Assembly: GCA_965223405.1 (NCBI GenBank)
Contig: CBDCWO010000006.1
Location: 682,001 to 746,000 of the forward strand
Origin: CBDCWO01 sp965223405
Lineage (GTDB): Bacteria; Bacteroidota; Bacteroidia; Chitinophagales; Saprospiraceae
Reading direction: 5' to 3'
DNA length: 64,000 nucleotides
In this document: piece after piece, positions 40,496-49,146 of the stretch
How positions within the stretch are numbered: position 1 is the first letter of the stretch
Layout: every line of letters starts with the position of its first letter
Made by a program: the position numbers and the translations under genes
Notes under the pieces: generated by a model
The model's input: the letters and a program-made list of their open reading frames with translations, nothing else
Told to the model about the DNA's origin: nothing
Databases searched by the model: none

Positions 40496-41656
40496 ATGAA
40501 AACCATTATCGCCGTTGGATTGTATAGGCCGGGAACGGGATTCACCAAAGTCTTTGAGTCCATTTTTAAACATCTCAGTAATTTCTATATTATTCATTGG
40601 CTCGGCATAGGATACAAGGGTCCTGTGGTTGAATCGGAATACACCATACATCCCAATAATTTAACCGGCGGTGACATGTATGGAAGCAAAAAAGCAGCAG
40701 AGATGGCCATTCAGTATAGAGCTTCTCACATCTTGTTGCTCAATGATATTTATATGCTTCATAATTATCAACCCTATTTAAAGCCTTTGCAGTCTCAAGG
40801 AATCAAAGTGGTTGCCTATACCCCTCTGGATGGATATGTAAGAGAATCTGGCCAAGTTAAGGGAGGTAATTTTGTGAATACCTGGGTTTTGTATGCCCAA
40901 TGGGCAAAAAAAGAGGTACAACACTATTTGAAAGATGACACGGCACCAAAACTGGTAGTAATCGGCCATGGTGTAGAGCTCGAAAAATTTAAACCTATTG
41001 ATGATAATTCTCAAAAAAATCAATTGAGAGCAAAGTGGTTTGGAGTATTACCGGAGGATGCCATCATTATACTTAATGCCAATCGGTATAATGAGCGAAA
41101 AAATCTTGAAGGAACATTAAAGGCTTTCGGAACCGCATTTAAACATTTTAATAAACCCACCTATTTATGCTTACATACCCCAGGTGTTTATATGGAAAAA
41201 CTAAAGAAATTGAAAGAAATCTGCTTTAACCACCCAACTAGTGAATCCATCTTCCTGAATCCCACTGGCAATGATTATGTAGACGAGGAATCCCTGGTCC
41301 ACTTATACCAAATCTGTGATATTGGTGTGAATAGTTCCTACGGTGAAGGTTGGGGATTAATTGCTTATGAGCATGCTGCCTGTGCAGGAGCTCAAATAGT
41401 TCCGGGCCATTCAACACCTGCCGAAGAGTGGATGAATCAGGCCGTAATTATTCCTGCTACTAACAATCAATCTCTATGGGGTAATCCTTTTGATATGAAA
41501 AACATTGATCTGCAAATACTTAGCTCCGAAATGATCAAGCTGGTAAACCAAGATCAATACCGGAAAGAGATACAAACTCGTTGCCTATCCCATACTCAAC
41601 ACCCTAAATATCGATGGGAAAATATCGCATACAATTGGAGGACTGTGTTTGATTAA
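40496..41656 (+). CDS. GT4-type glycosyltransferase
   Basis: 386 residues from ATG 40496 (MKTIIAVGLYRPGTGFTKVF...); the frame is open 15 codons further up but that part overlaps the preceding gene. The C-terminal Rossmann domain has NANRYNERKNLEGTLKAF and SYGEGWGLIAYEHAACAGAQIV, with the E-x7-E type pair of GT-B retaining glycosyltransferases (Glycos_transf_1). The N-terminal acceptor domain includes HILLLNDIYML and VVAYTPLDGYVRESG. Donor and acceptor unknown. It converges on an outer-membrane protein gene with a six-base gap. Confidence 0.85.
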   Translation: MKTIIAVGLYRPGTGFTKVFESIFKHLSNFYIIHWLGIGYKGPVVESEYTIHPNNLTGGDMYGSKKAAEMAIQYRASHILLLNDIYMLHNYQPYLKPLQSQGIKVVAYTPLDGYVRESGQVKGGNFVNTWVLYAQWAKKEVQHYLKDDTAPKLVVIGHGVELEKFKPIDDNSQKNQLRAKWFGVLPEDAIIILNANRYNERKNLEGTLKAFGTAFKHFNKPTYLCLHTPGVYMEKLKKLKEICFNHPTSESIFLNPTGNDYVDEESLVHLYQICDIGVNSSYGEGWGLIAYEHAACAGAQIVPGHSTPAEEWMNQAVIIPATNNQSLWGNPFDMKNIDLQILSSEMIKLVNQDQYRKEIQTRCLSHTQHPKYRWENIAYNWRTVFD

Positions 41657-41662
41657 TAAAAT

Positions 41663-42262
41663 CTAAAAATTTACAGTTATCCCAAATCGATACTGAACCG
41701 GAACCTGGATGCTTGTACCATCATCCAGGACATCATATAGTATGTAAATTTCGGATCCTATTTTACCGCCGCTGTTATAACCTCCCCCCACTAGAAAAAG
41801 GGACTGCCCAAACCTTTGTTTAATGACATCAGAACCTCCAGATAAACTGACATTCTGTCTGCTTAAATAGTCGTATTCTATATGAGTAAATAAAATATTG
41901 AAAAGCTTGACCCGCGAAAACACCCCACCGCCATAAGTAAACGTGTTGTATCTAATGGGATTACCAAATCCCTGATCTATACGTCCGGTTAAGTACTGGA
42001 GTTCAACTCTGGGTCCAACCGAAAGGATATCAAAGATTTTATATCCCACCAAAGGAGAAATTCCAAAATAAAACGAATTTCCTCCGAATCCAGAAATGCC
42101 ACTACTGGAAAAACCCAGATTTAATCCCCCTCCGTACCAGAGCCGTTCTTTAAACTCTTCTCCGGGAGACTTTTTACGCCGACTATCCCTGGATTGGCTG
42201 AACAGAGATTGTTGTACCATTAATAGAGATAGACTTAAAATGAGATATTTAACTAGCTTCAT
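41663..42262 (-). CDS. Outer-membrane beta-barrel protein
   Basis: 199 residues. Signal peptide MKLVKYLILSLSLLMVQQSLFSQ, then a charged RDSRRKKSPGEEF spacer. The rest alternates Gly/aromatic/hydrophobic strands in barrel fashion (LWYGGGLNLGFSSSG; SFYFGISPLVGYKI; VGPRVELQYL) and ends PVQYRFGITVNF with a terminal Phe typical of outer-membrane barrels. Size suggests 8-10 strands. Family and ligand unknown. Confidence 0.75.
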   Translation of the reverse strand: MKLVKYLILSLSLLMVQQSLFSQSRDSRRKKSPGEEFKERLWYGGGLNLGFSSSGISGFGGNSFYFGISPLVGYKIFDILSVGPRVELQYLTGRIDQGFGNPIRYNTFTYGGGVFSRVKLFNILFTHIEYDYLSRQNVSLSGGSDVIKQRFGQSLFLVGGGYNSGGKIGSEIYILYDVLDDGTSIQVPVQYRFGITVNF

Positions 42263-42408
42263 GAGTTACAATTTCCAACCTGTCAGATCCTAAACGACAC
42301 ACTCCGCCTCCAGTTGGGCTAATGTTATATATTTAACATCAAAATAACACTATCCATCAACATTGAGTAGTACTAAACCAGCAGGTTGGAATATAAGGTT
42401 TAAATCCC

Positions 42409-42738
42409 TTAATCTACTTCAACAATATCAGCCTGTGGAGCCACTCTTTTAACGGATGAAATTCCACCTTCCATGGTCGCTTTCGAAGCATACATCTGGC
42501 TGGAGCCTACTATTTGTTTATTTGTGGATAACAGGTTAAAGTGGTGTTTTCCATTTTTTGCAACTTTGCGTTCAAAACAATTGTCATCACCGCAATTTTT
42601 CTTCACAGATTCGATGCCATTTTTGGCTCCGGCCTTGTTTACATAACCTTGGCTGGATAAAACTACCTGACCATTTCTGGCTTTCAGGTTGAAATAAAAT
42701 TTACCGTTTTTCTCGCTTTTAAATAATTCGAATTTCAT
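42409..42738 (-). CDS. yegP: YegP family DUF1508 protein
   Basis: 109 residues composed of two DUF1508 repeats, about 1-50 and 55-105: FELFKSEKNGKFYFNLKARNG with SSQGYVNKAGAKNGIESVKKN, and ERKVAKNGKHHFNLLSTNKQ with SSQMYASKATMEGGISSVKR. This is the E. coli YegP layout. YegP is a small cytoplasmic protein of uncertain function. Monocistronic; a -7 box lies about 65 bases upstream. Confidence 0.9.
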   Translation of the reverse strand: MKFELFKSEKNGKFYFNLKARNGQVVLSSQGYVNKAGAKNGIESVKKNCGDDNCFERKVAKNGKHHFNLLSTNKQIVGSSQMYASKATMEGGISSVKRVAPQADIVEVD

Positions 42739-42799
42739 CTATCAAAATTTTAAAATGAATATAAACAAATATGAAAATAAACTATAATTTGAAACAAAG

Positions 42800-42818
42800 A
42801 TTCAAAATTAATTTGAAT
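42800..42818 (-). promoter_or_regulatory. Dyad overlapping the yegP -7 box
   Basis: ATTCAAA-ATTAA-TTTGAAT inverted repeat. The minus strand carries TAATTTTG (42810 to 42803), a match to TAnnTTTG, inside the dyad. This places a start about 60 bases before yegP. No clear -33 element. Confidence 0.35.
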
Positions 42819-42887
42819 TTTTTCTTCCGTGTTATCTTTTAGACGTTTAGAAATCAAAAAGTATCACAGATATTTCAAATTTCTGAG

Positions 42888-44585
42888 CTATTCTTTCATT
42901 CTGATACCCCTTTCTTCAAATAGGAAGATCCAACCTACTACTTTCCCAGCCTGAATATTATCCTCAGGTCGCCAATATTCATAGTTACGATCAAATTGAG
43001 AACTGGTATCTCCATGCGGAATAGATTTAATCTCGGCGATTATATTTTCAAAACGTTTTAACCACAGTGAAATATTTTGCTCTCGAATATCTACCCATCC
43101 TTCATTTGCCCATTTGTTGATATTTTGCGGTGTAATGTCCAGGACATCGGATTTATGAGAAGTGGGAACTTTCATCACCGGTCCACGTAACAAAGTGGTG
43201 CCATCAGATAGTAATATGGGTATTCCTACCGAAAGGATTTCACTTCTTAATTTATGGTCGTTACGAATGATCCGATCTATCTCTCTAGTAAGACTGCTTG
43301 CAGAAGAATTTACGATATCTACCATTGAGTTACTGCATTTTTTTAGCAAATGAACTTCAAAAAGCAGTTTGCTTAATCTTGGAGGTCCCAGAAGTTCAAA
43401 AGCTATACTTGGTGTATCGTATTCATTGCATAATTGTCGAAGTTTTCTGATGGCACTGTTTCGCATAGAGCCCGCTCGGTATGTAGGCCCCATTGTGGCA
43501 TTGTCCAGGGCGTTAATAATATCAGTCCCGGTATTCCGGCCGTAAATTTCATACATCACATTACTGGCTATTTCTTCAGGAGTTACAAATTCCATTTGCC
43601 CCCGGGAAGTTATCGCACTGAATTCCTCCAGACTAAAAATTCCATTTTCCCCGGTATCAATAAACACAGATTTCAGCGAGTCTTCTTTGTCAACCCAAGG
43701 TCCCGATTGAGGATGTAATTCCAATACCTGACTCAATGGTATACCCTGATCAGGAGGACAATCATAGAGCCTAATTTTCTTTCCCCGTTTAAGTATTTCA
43801 CCATACTCAATTTTTTTCCAGGCAATAGCTGCGGTGGGCTTAATTTCTTTGGTTATGGGTGCATCCGGTGTCCTGGCCATTAACCATAACAACATAGTAT
43901 GGGCTCCAGCTATCGCCGATTTACTTAGCAACATTCTTGAAGGCTTTTCTTCGCTATGAGTATACGGGATATTTAATCCCATACCTCCGGTACCACTAGT
44001 ACCAATTTTAACATATATACCAGTAACAACCCTTCGCATTGCCTCGTAGAGTATTTGCAAATGCCTGATCAATTGTGGCGTATAGAGAGTCACCAGTAAT
44101 TGTTGTACGGATACCTTTACCTCATGATCAAAACTTTCTTTGTTCTTTTCGAGTTTTTGATTGGTTTTAATACCGGATGAAAAGATATCCTGATAAGCCA
44201 GCGCAGTCGCTGAATTTATACAATCAATCACGATATCCGGTTTGTGCCGAGTAATGATTTGATAAAGGAATGAGTTATTCAAAACTTCCTCATTTAATTC
44301 GTACAAAACATCATGAATCAAGATCTTACGGCATTCTTCATTGTTTAATATCTCATCTCTGGAAAGGTCCTTCAACTTCATGGGGACAAAAATGTTTCCC
44401 CAAACCGGAGTAAGCTTGATATCTGTTAATTCACCAAGAATGTTTACAGCTTCCTCTGATTGCTCTTTTTGTAAGGAAAGTACAATCAATTCAGCCGGTG
44501 CTTGTTTGATTATTTTTTTACAAATTGCCATCCCTACTAATCCCCAACCTCCTAATACCAATACTTTTTTACCTTTTATTTCCAT
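42888..44585 (-). CDS. Rossmann-fold NAD-dependent epimerase/dehydrogenase-like protein
   Basis: 565 residues, long for this class. The N-terminus VLVLGGWGLVGMAI is a GxxGxxG nucleotide-binding motif, and IVIDCINSATALAYQ marks the following strands. The region with KIGTSGTGGMGLNIPY and RMLLSKSAIAGAH resembles the SDR catalytic segment, but the residue four before the Lys is Met instead of the usual Tyr. The C-terminal ~250 residues are not recognised. It follows the PaaK-type ligase by 18 bases, so the two are probably co-expressed and act on one acyl substrate (inference). The substrate is unknown. Confidence 0.65.
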   Translation of the reverse strand: MEIKGKKVLVLGGWGLVGMAICKKIIKQAPAELIVLSLQKEQSEEAVNILGELTDIKLTPVWGNIFVPMKLKDLSRDEILNNEECRKILIHDVLYELNEEVLNNSFLYQIITRHKPDIVIDCINSATALAYQDIFSSGIKTNQKLEKNKESFDHEVKVSVQQLLVTLYTPQLIRHLQILYEAMRRVVTGIYVKIGTSGTGGMGLNIPYTHSEEKPSRMLLSKSAIAGAHTMLLWLMARTPDAPITKEIKPTAAIAWKKIEYGEILKRGKKIRLYDCPPDQGIPLSQVLELHPQSGPWVDKEDSLKSVFIDTGENGIFSLEEFSAITSRGQMEFVTPEEIASNVMYEIYGRNTGTDIINALDNATMGPTYRAGSMRNSAIRKLRQLCNEYDTPSIAFELLGPPRLSKLLFEVHLLKKCSNSMVDIVNSSASSLTREIDRIIRNDHKLRSEILSVGIPILLSDGTTLLRGPVMKVPTSHKSDVLDITPQNINKWANEGWVDIREQNISLWLKRFENIIAEIKSIPHGDTSSQFDRNYEYWRPEDNIQAGKVVGWIFLFEERGIRMKE

Positions 44586-44603
44586 ATTTATTAATTATAT
44601 CAT

Positions 44604-45947
44604 CTAATTTGGTTTTCTCTTATCGATCACTCGATGTAACTTTCCCCCTGTGCTTCGAGGAAGTTGGTCGTAGCCCATAATGGTTACATGAATGGTTAGG
44701 CCTATTGTATTTTTTATTTTTGACTCCAATTCTTTTTCGAGATTATATATCCATTCTGTATGTTGGGATCTCAGTTCCTCCTTGGTGAAAGCATTTAAAT
44801 TTCGGTAAATATGGTGATCCAATTCTACCCGCAGATCCAGGTAGTCCAATTCACCTTTTTTTGATATACTCAACTGATAATTTGCGGAAAATTGAGGCCT
44901 GTTTTCCAAAACCTCTTCGACTTGGGTAGGATACAAATTAACGCCTCTGATAATCAACATATCATCAGCCCGACCTTTGATCGGCCCCATTTTAATATGA
45001 GTGCGACTGGAATTGGAATCATAATATATACAGGTAATGTCGTTAGTCCAATATCGAATCAAAGGAATTGCTTGTTTAGTCAAAGTAGTGAATACCAAAA
45101 CCCCATCTTCTCCGTTAGGTACAGGTTCCCCGGTGTCCGGGTTGACAATTTCCGGAAAAAAATGATCCTCCCATATCGTGCTGCCACCACCTTTTTCATT
45201 CACTGGCTCCTGAGAAACACCAGGGCCAATGATTTCACTAAGTCCGTATATATTTAGTGCTTCTATTCCCAAGGTATTTTCAATATCGTTTCTTATTACC
45301 TCTGTCCACGGCTCGGCACCCAAAACCGCATATTTCAAATTTAAGTTTTGGGGGTTAATCCCCCGATTTTGAATGGCCTCGGCTAGAGTGAGGGCATAAG
45401 AAGGTGTACAAGCGATAACTTCAGATTGAAAATCCTGTAGAAGCATTATTTGACGATCGGTCATGCCTCCTGATACCGGAATAACAGACATTCCCAGTCT
45501 TTCCGCACCATAATGTAATCCCAATCCTCCGGTAAAAAGTCCATAACCATACGCATTGTGAAGTTTCATGCCGGGTCTGGCACCGGCAGCCATTAGGCTT
45601 CGGGCATTAACCTCTGCAAAAGTCTCCAGATCATCGCGGGTGTAAGCTACTACAATTGGTTTTCCCGTGGTACCACTGGAACAATGAATACGAATGATCT
45701 GGTCCTGCGGAACGGCAAACAAATCAAATGGGTAATTATCACGCAGATCAGATTTCAGAGTAAAAGGTAATTGCGGCAAATCATCGACCCTTTTTATTGA
45801 CTTAGGATCAATCCGGTTTTCATCCAATTTCCGGCGGTAAAAAGGCACCTGCCGGTAGAGATATGATACCAATTTTTGAACTCTTTTATTTTGAAGTTGC
45901 CGCAACTGAGCAAGGGGCAGCGTCTCAATTTCCTTTTGAAAATACAT
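44604..45947 (-). CDS. paaK: Phenylacetate-CoA ligase family protein
   Basis: 447 residues, the usual PaaK length (about 440). Adenylate-forming enzyme: ATP motif HCSSGTTGKPIVV near 88, YGLSEIIGPGVSQE with the conserved Glu, and the C-terminal hinge GRADDMLIIRGVNLYPTQVEEVL. The closing region PRSTGGKLHRVIDKR contains the catalytic Lys context. PaaK activates phenylacetate, but no other paa gene is present and relatives act on other aromatic or fatty acids, so the substrate is open. Paired with the Rossmann protein downstream. Confidence 0.88.
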   Translation of the reverse strand: MYFQKEIETLPLAQLRQLQNKRVQKLVSYLYRQVPFYRRKLDENRIDPKSIKRVDDLPQLPFTLKSDLRDNYPFDLFAVPQDQIIRIHCSSGTTGKPIVVAYTRDDLETFAEVNARSLMAAGARPGMKLHNAYGYGLFTGGLGLHYGAERLGMSVIPVSGGMTDRQIMLLQDFQSEVIACTPSYALTLAEAIQNRGINPQNLNLKYAVLGAEPWTEVIRNDIENTLGIEALNIYGLSEIIGPGVSQEPVNEKGGGSTIWEDHFFPEIVNPDTGEPVPNGEDGVLVFTTLTKQAIPLIRYWTNDITCIYYDSNSSRTHIKMGPIKGRADDMLIIRGVNLYPTQVEEVLENRPQFSANYQLSISKKGELDYLDLRVELDHHIYRNLNAFTKEELRSQHTEWIYNLEKELESKIKNTIGLTIHVTIMGYDQLPRSTGGKLHRVIDKRKPN

Positions 45948-46398
45948 GCATCAATATCCACTTATTTGACTATCTATCACATGAGTTTACTCATTGCTCT
46001 AAATGAGAATTGTCAAGTGAATGAGTAAAATGTACCGTGCGGTTGAAAGGTCGATGCCTCATGACAAAATGATATCCTCTGACTAGTATATTGGCAGTTT
46101 GGAGCGGATTTCAAACACCATCAATTGATTCGCTTTTCAATTGGCTTTGATTGGCAAAATCTATTGAAAATAAATAGATAATTTCCAGAATTTTGAGAGA
46201 CTTTTGTTCAATTTTTAAATATATTGCCCGTTGGGAAAGTTCTTCAACGAATGCGGCACCTAGGAATATCTAAAGTGCCAATATATTCAGATTTACCAGG
46301 CATTTCCCCAAAGACTTTTAGCAGTGAAAACTTGGATTTGTTGTAAGAATACAATAGACACAGTAGTCATATTTAATAGATTGCGAAGACAATAAACT
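45948..46398. other. Divergent intergenic region with a 10-base inverted repeat
   Basis: 451 bases without a gene. TTTACTCATT (45986-45995) and AATGAGTAAA (46020-46029) form a perfect inverted repeat with a 24-base spacer, 39 bases upstream of the paaK start; it could be a regulator site. The remainder is AT-rich and shows nothing I can name. Confidence 0.4.
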
Positions 46399-46974
46399 AT
46401 GACAGTTAAATATATCAAAAACTCGAAAAACAGACCGTTTCTATTTATTGCAATTCTACTTATAGTGTTTAGCGGGCATATCCATGGGCAATCAAATAAA
46501 ATAGTTTTTATCGGAGTCCAGCCGGCCATAACCGTAGAACCATTTTATGAAAAAGGAGAACTTGACGTTAATATTTTTCCTTTCATGATAGAAACGCCAA
46601 TAGGACTCAGGTCAACCCTCAAGTTGACACCACTAATCAATTATCATAGCGGAGGTTCTAAAAACGGAATTTCGGATATAGGCCTTTTTGCCATTTTACC
46701 CTTTTATTTTCAAAAGAGAGCAGATTCAACATCCAGGCCATTTGGTTTTTATCTTGGTCCGGTGGTAGGTTTTGGCAGAAATAAAATTAATGATCATTAC
46801 ACGACTACTCTTGCAGTTGAACCGGGATATATGTTTCAAGCTGAAAAAAAATTCACGATATCGATAGGCCTGCAACTGGGTGGTTCTTTTTTTTCGTATG
46901 ACTCAGAACCAAATAAATGGGTTTTTCACTGGGGACCAAAAATATCGCTTGGATTGTGGTTAGGCGGCTCATAA
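46399..46974 (+). CDS. Putative outer-membrane protein, unknown family
   Basis: 191 residues. Signal peptide ending FSGHIHGQ (after LFIAILLIVF). The mature part has barrel-like strands: VEPFYEKGELDVNIFPFMI, FGFYLGPVVGFGRNKIN, FTISIGLQLGGSFFSY, and ends PKISLGLWLGGS. About eight strands fit. Family not recognised. It stands alone on the plus strand between minus-strand genes. Confidence 0.65.
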   Translation: MTVKYIKNSKNRPFLFIAILLIVFSGHIHGQSNKIVFIGVQPAITVEPFYEKGELDVNIFPFMIETPIGLRSTLKLTPLINYHSGGSKNGISDIGLFAILPFYFQKRADSTSRPFGFYLGPVVGFGRNKINDHYTTTLAVEPGYMFQAEKKFTISIGLQLGGSFFSYDSEPNKWVFHWGPKISLGLWLGGS

Positions 46975-47126
46975 GAATAACCACATGACAACAAGGATTT
47001 TTCAGATTTTATTTTTCATCTGAGTCTCCTTATAGAAATTAATTTATGCTAACTGCGGCAATAATCGGTCTTTACAGCCCTAACAGTGATAAGCAGGTAG
47101 AAAACGCTGTCCAATACAGGGGTAAT

Positions 47127-47768
47127 CTATCTTTTTTTCATAGTCCGGAGTAAATGTTTTTGGTCATACCAATCAGCGGCATGATCAATATCTTTAAGGG
47201 GTTGAAGTATCTGAAAAGAGATCCCTTGGTTCTCCAATATTGATATGGTGCGGGATAATACCTGCTCGGAACTCCAAGGTATGTCTAAAAATACCTCTTC
47301 TACAAAGCGTGACAGACCTAATAAATAGTACCCTCCATCCAAAGAGGGACCGATTACCGCTTCATGGGAATCCAAACTCGAAAACGCCTTCTCTATGATG
47401 TCGGTAGTGAGTTGGAGACAATCTGAACCGATGATCACAACCTGGTTGTAATCTTGAAACTGTTCTTGAAAAGCGTCATACATTTTCGTACCTAAATCCC
47501 CTCCTTTGCTTTGTACTCGGTACTTTGTTTTACCTTGGTTCCCAATAGGATTTTCCGGCATGAATTCGCTAAAGTAGATATAGGTTTCAATATTCAGCTC
47601 CCGTACCATACGTATTGTATAATCGACAAGTTGCTGATAGACCACGAGTGCCTCTTCATCACCCAATTCTTTACCTATACGTGTTTTAACCTGACCTAAT
47701 ACCAGGTTTTTCATGAATACTATCAGAACCTGACTATTCTTTGTTTTTGTCTTTCTTCTTCTTCTCAT
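47127..47768 (-). CDS. TIGR04282 family glycosyltransferase (DUF2064)
   Basis: 213 residues. N-terminal VLIVFMKNLVLGQVKTRIGKELG is the TIGR04282 hallmark (K-P-G-x-VKTR-type). Then VVIIGSDCLQLTTDII with the GSDCP-like nucleotide-sugar motif, AVIGPSLDGGYYLLGL, and IPWSSEQVLSRT. These GT-A enzymes resemble nucleotidyltransferases; some are linked to arsenosugar or glycolipid synthesis. No ars gene is near. The ATG at 47768 lies inside the adaptor gene (35-base overlap); later starts would cut off the LIVF strand. Confidence 0.82.
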   Translation of the reverse strand: MRRRRKTKTKNSQVLIVFMKNLVLGQVKTRIGKELGDEEALVVYQQLVDYTIRMVRELNIETYIYFSEFMPENPIGNQGKTKYRVQSKGGDLGTKMYDAFQEQFQDYNQVVIIGSDCLQLTTDIIEKAFSSLDSHEAVIGPSLDGGYYLLGLSRFVEEVFLDIPWSSEQVLSRTISILENQGISFQILQPLKDIDHAADWYDQKHLLRTMKKR

Positions 47769-49143
47769 CCTTGTCTTTAGTCCTGATCTTCATACCCGAT
47801 TTCAATTTCTTGGAAACTGTTCGATAAGGACCGGTGACAATTTCGTCGTTTTCCTTTACACCTGCAAGTACATGAATATATTCATCATCTTGAATGCCGG
47901 TTTCTACCTTTGACATGGCCACGGTATCCCCAACAACTATAAATACGACTTCTTCCAGTTCCTCATCATCTTTTTCTTCATCCGTTTCAGATACTTTTTT
48001 GACTTTGGGCTTGTCCTCATCGGCTTCTTTGTTCAAATCTCGGGTCGTTACGGCCTGAATCGGAATGGATAATACTTCGTCCACCGTTTTAGTATTAATA
48101 TTAACGGTAGCGGACATCCCAGGCCGGAAGGCATAGGTTTGGCCTTCCTTAATAATATCTGCATAGGAATCAGGATCTATCCGGATTTTTACTATAAAGT
48201 TTGTGACTTGTTCGGAAGTTAGACTTGATTGTGCAGTTGCTGCATTGGCTGCAGAATTTGCAATTTCGGTAACTTTGCCCATAAACTTTTTATCTAAATA
48301 AGCATCCACTTCAATTTCGGTTTCATGCCCAAGGCCTACCTTCATAATATCATTCTCGGTAACTTCCACCTGCACTTCCATGTTATTGAGGTTGGCAATA
48401 CGCATCATTTCAGTCCCGGTCATTTGTATCGTACCTACCACCCTTTCTCCCTGTTCTACATTCAACATTGAAACAATACCGGAAGTCGGTGAAAATATAG
48501 AAGTTCTTTGTAGCGACGTGCGTAATTCTTTTAACGATGCTGCTGCACTTTTAACACTATATACGGCAGCTTCAGCTCCTTGTTCTGAGGATCTTACACT
48601 GGCTTCAGCTGCTCTCAAATTGGCCTTTTGCACTTCAAAGTTAGACTGAGAAGTCTCAAAATCCGCATCACTAATTACTCCCTGGTCTTTCAATTGTACA
48701 TTTCGTTTGTGAATCTTTTCTGCATTGCGTAGTTGAGATTTAATTTGTTCTAACTGGGCTTTACTATTTTCAACTTGAGATCTGGAAATAGCCAACTGTG
48801 AACGTGCATTGTTCACTGTAGCTTCTCCCCTTTCCACTGCAGATAGATATGCATCGGGATCAATCTTTGCCAGTAATTGGCCCAGTTCTACCGAATCGCC
48901 TTCTTCGACATATAATTCTACAATTTCCCCAGATACATCTGAACTAATTTTTACTTCTTTCTCTGGAAATATTTTGCCACTGGCCGATACCATTTCCTTT
49001 ATGGTTCTTTTTTCTACTTTTTCAGTTTCAACCAATTCTCCACTGGGTGTACTTTTCTTTTTAAATATGGCTGCAACGATCGCAATCACGATCAGTCCAA
49101 TTAACACATAAAGTAATGTGCGATTTCTTTTTTTCTTTGCCAT
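47734..49143 (-). CDS. RND/ABC efflux periplasmic adaptor (HlyD/MacA-like)
   Basis: 469 residues. One N-terminal transmembrane segment (LLYVLIGLIVIAIVAAIF), a lipoyl/barrel-sandwich half (VSGEIVELYVEEGDSVELGQ), a long coiled coil (about 100-210, many Gln/Ser/Ala), then the second lipoyl half (TSGIVSMLNVEQGERVVG) and beta-barrel domains. MacA-like adaptors link an inner-membrane pump to TolC. An acidic insert (DEDKPKVKK, DEEKDDEELEE near 375-395) and a Lys-rich tail are unusual. It lies 3 bases after the TolC gene. No pump gene is adjacent. Confidence 0.88.
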   Translation of the reverse strand: MAKKKRNRTLLYVLIGLIVIAIVAAIFKKKSTPSGELVETEKVEKRTIKEMVSASGKIFPEKEVKISSDVSGEIVELYVEEGDSVELGQLLAKIDPDAYLSAVERGEATVNNARSQLAISRSQVENSKAQLEQIKSQLRNAEKIHKRNVQLKDQGVISDADFETSQSNFEVQKANLRAAEASVRSSEQGAEAAVYSVKSAAASLKELRTSLQRTSIFSPTSGIVSMLNVEQGERVVGTIQMTGTEMMRIANLNNMEVQVEVTENDIMKVGLGHETEIEVDAYLDKKFMGKVTEIANSAANAATAQSSLTSEQVTNFIVKIRIDPDSYADIIKEGQTYAFRPGMSATVNINTKTVDEVLSIPIQAVTTRDLNKEADEDKPKVKKVSETDEEKDDEELEEVVFIVVGDTVAMSKVETGIQDDEYIHVLAGVKENDEIVTGPYRTVSKKLKSGMKIRTKDKDEKKKKDKNKE

Positions 49144-49146
49144 GGT

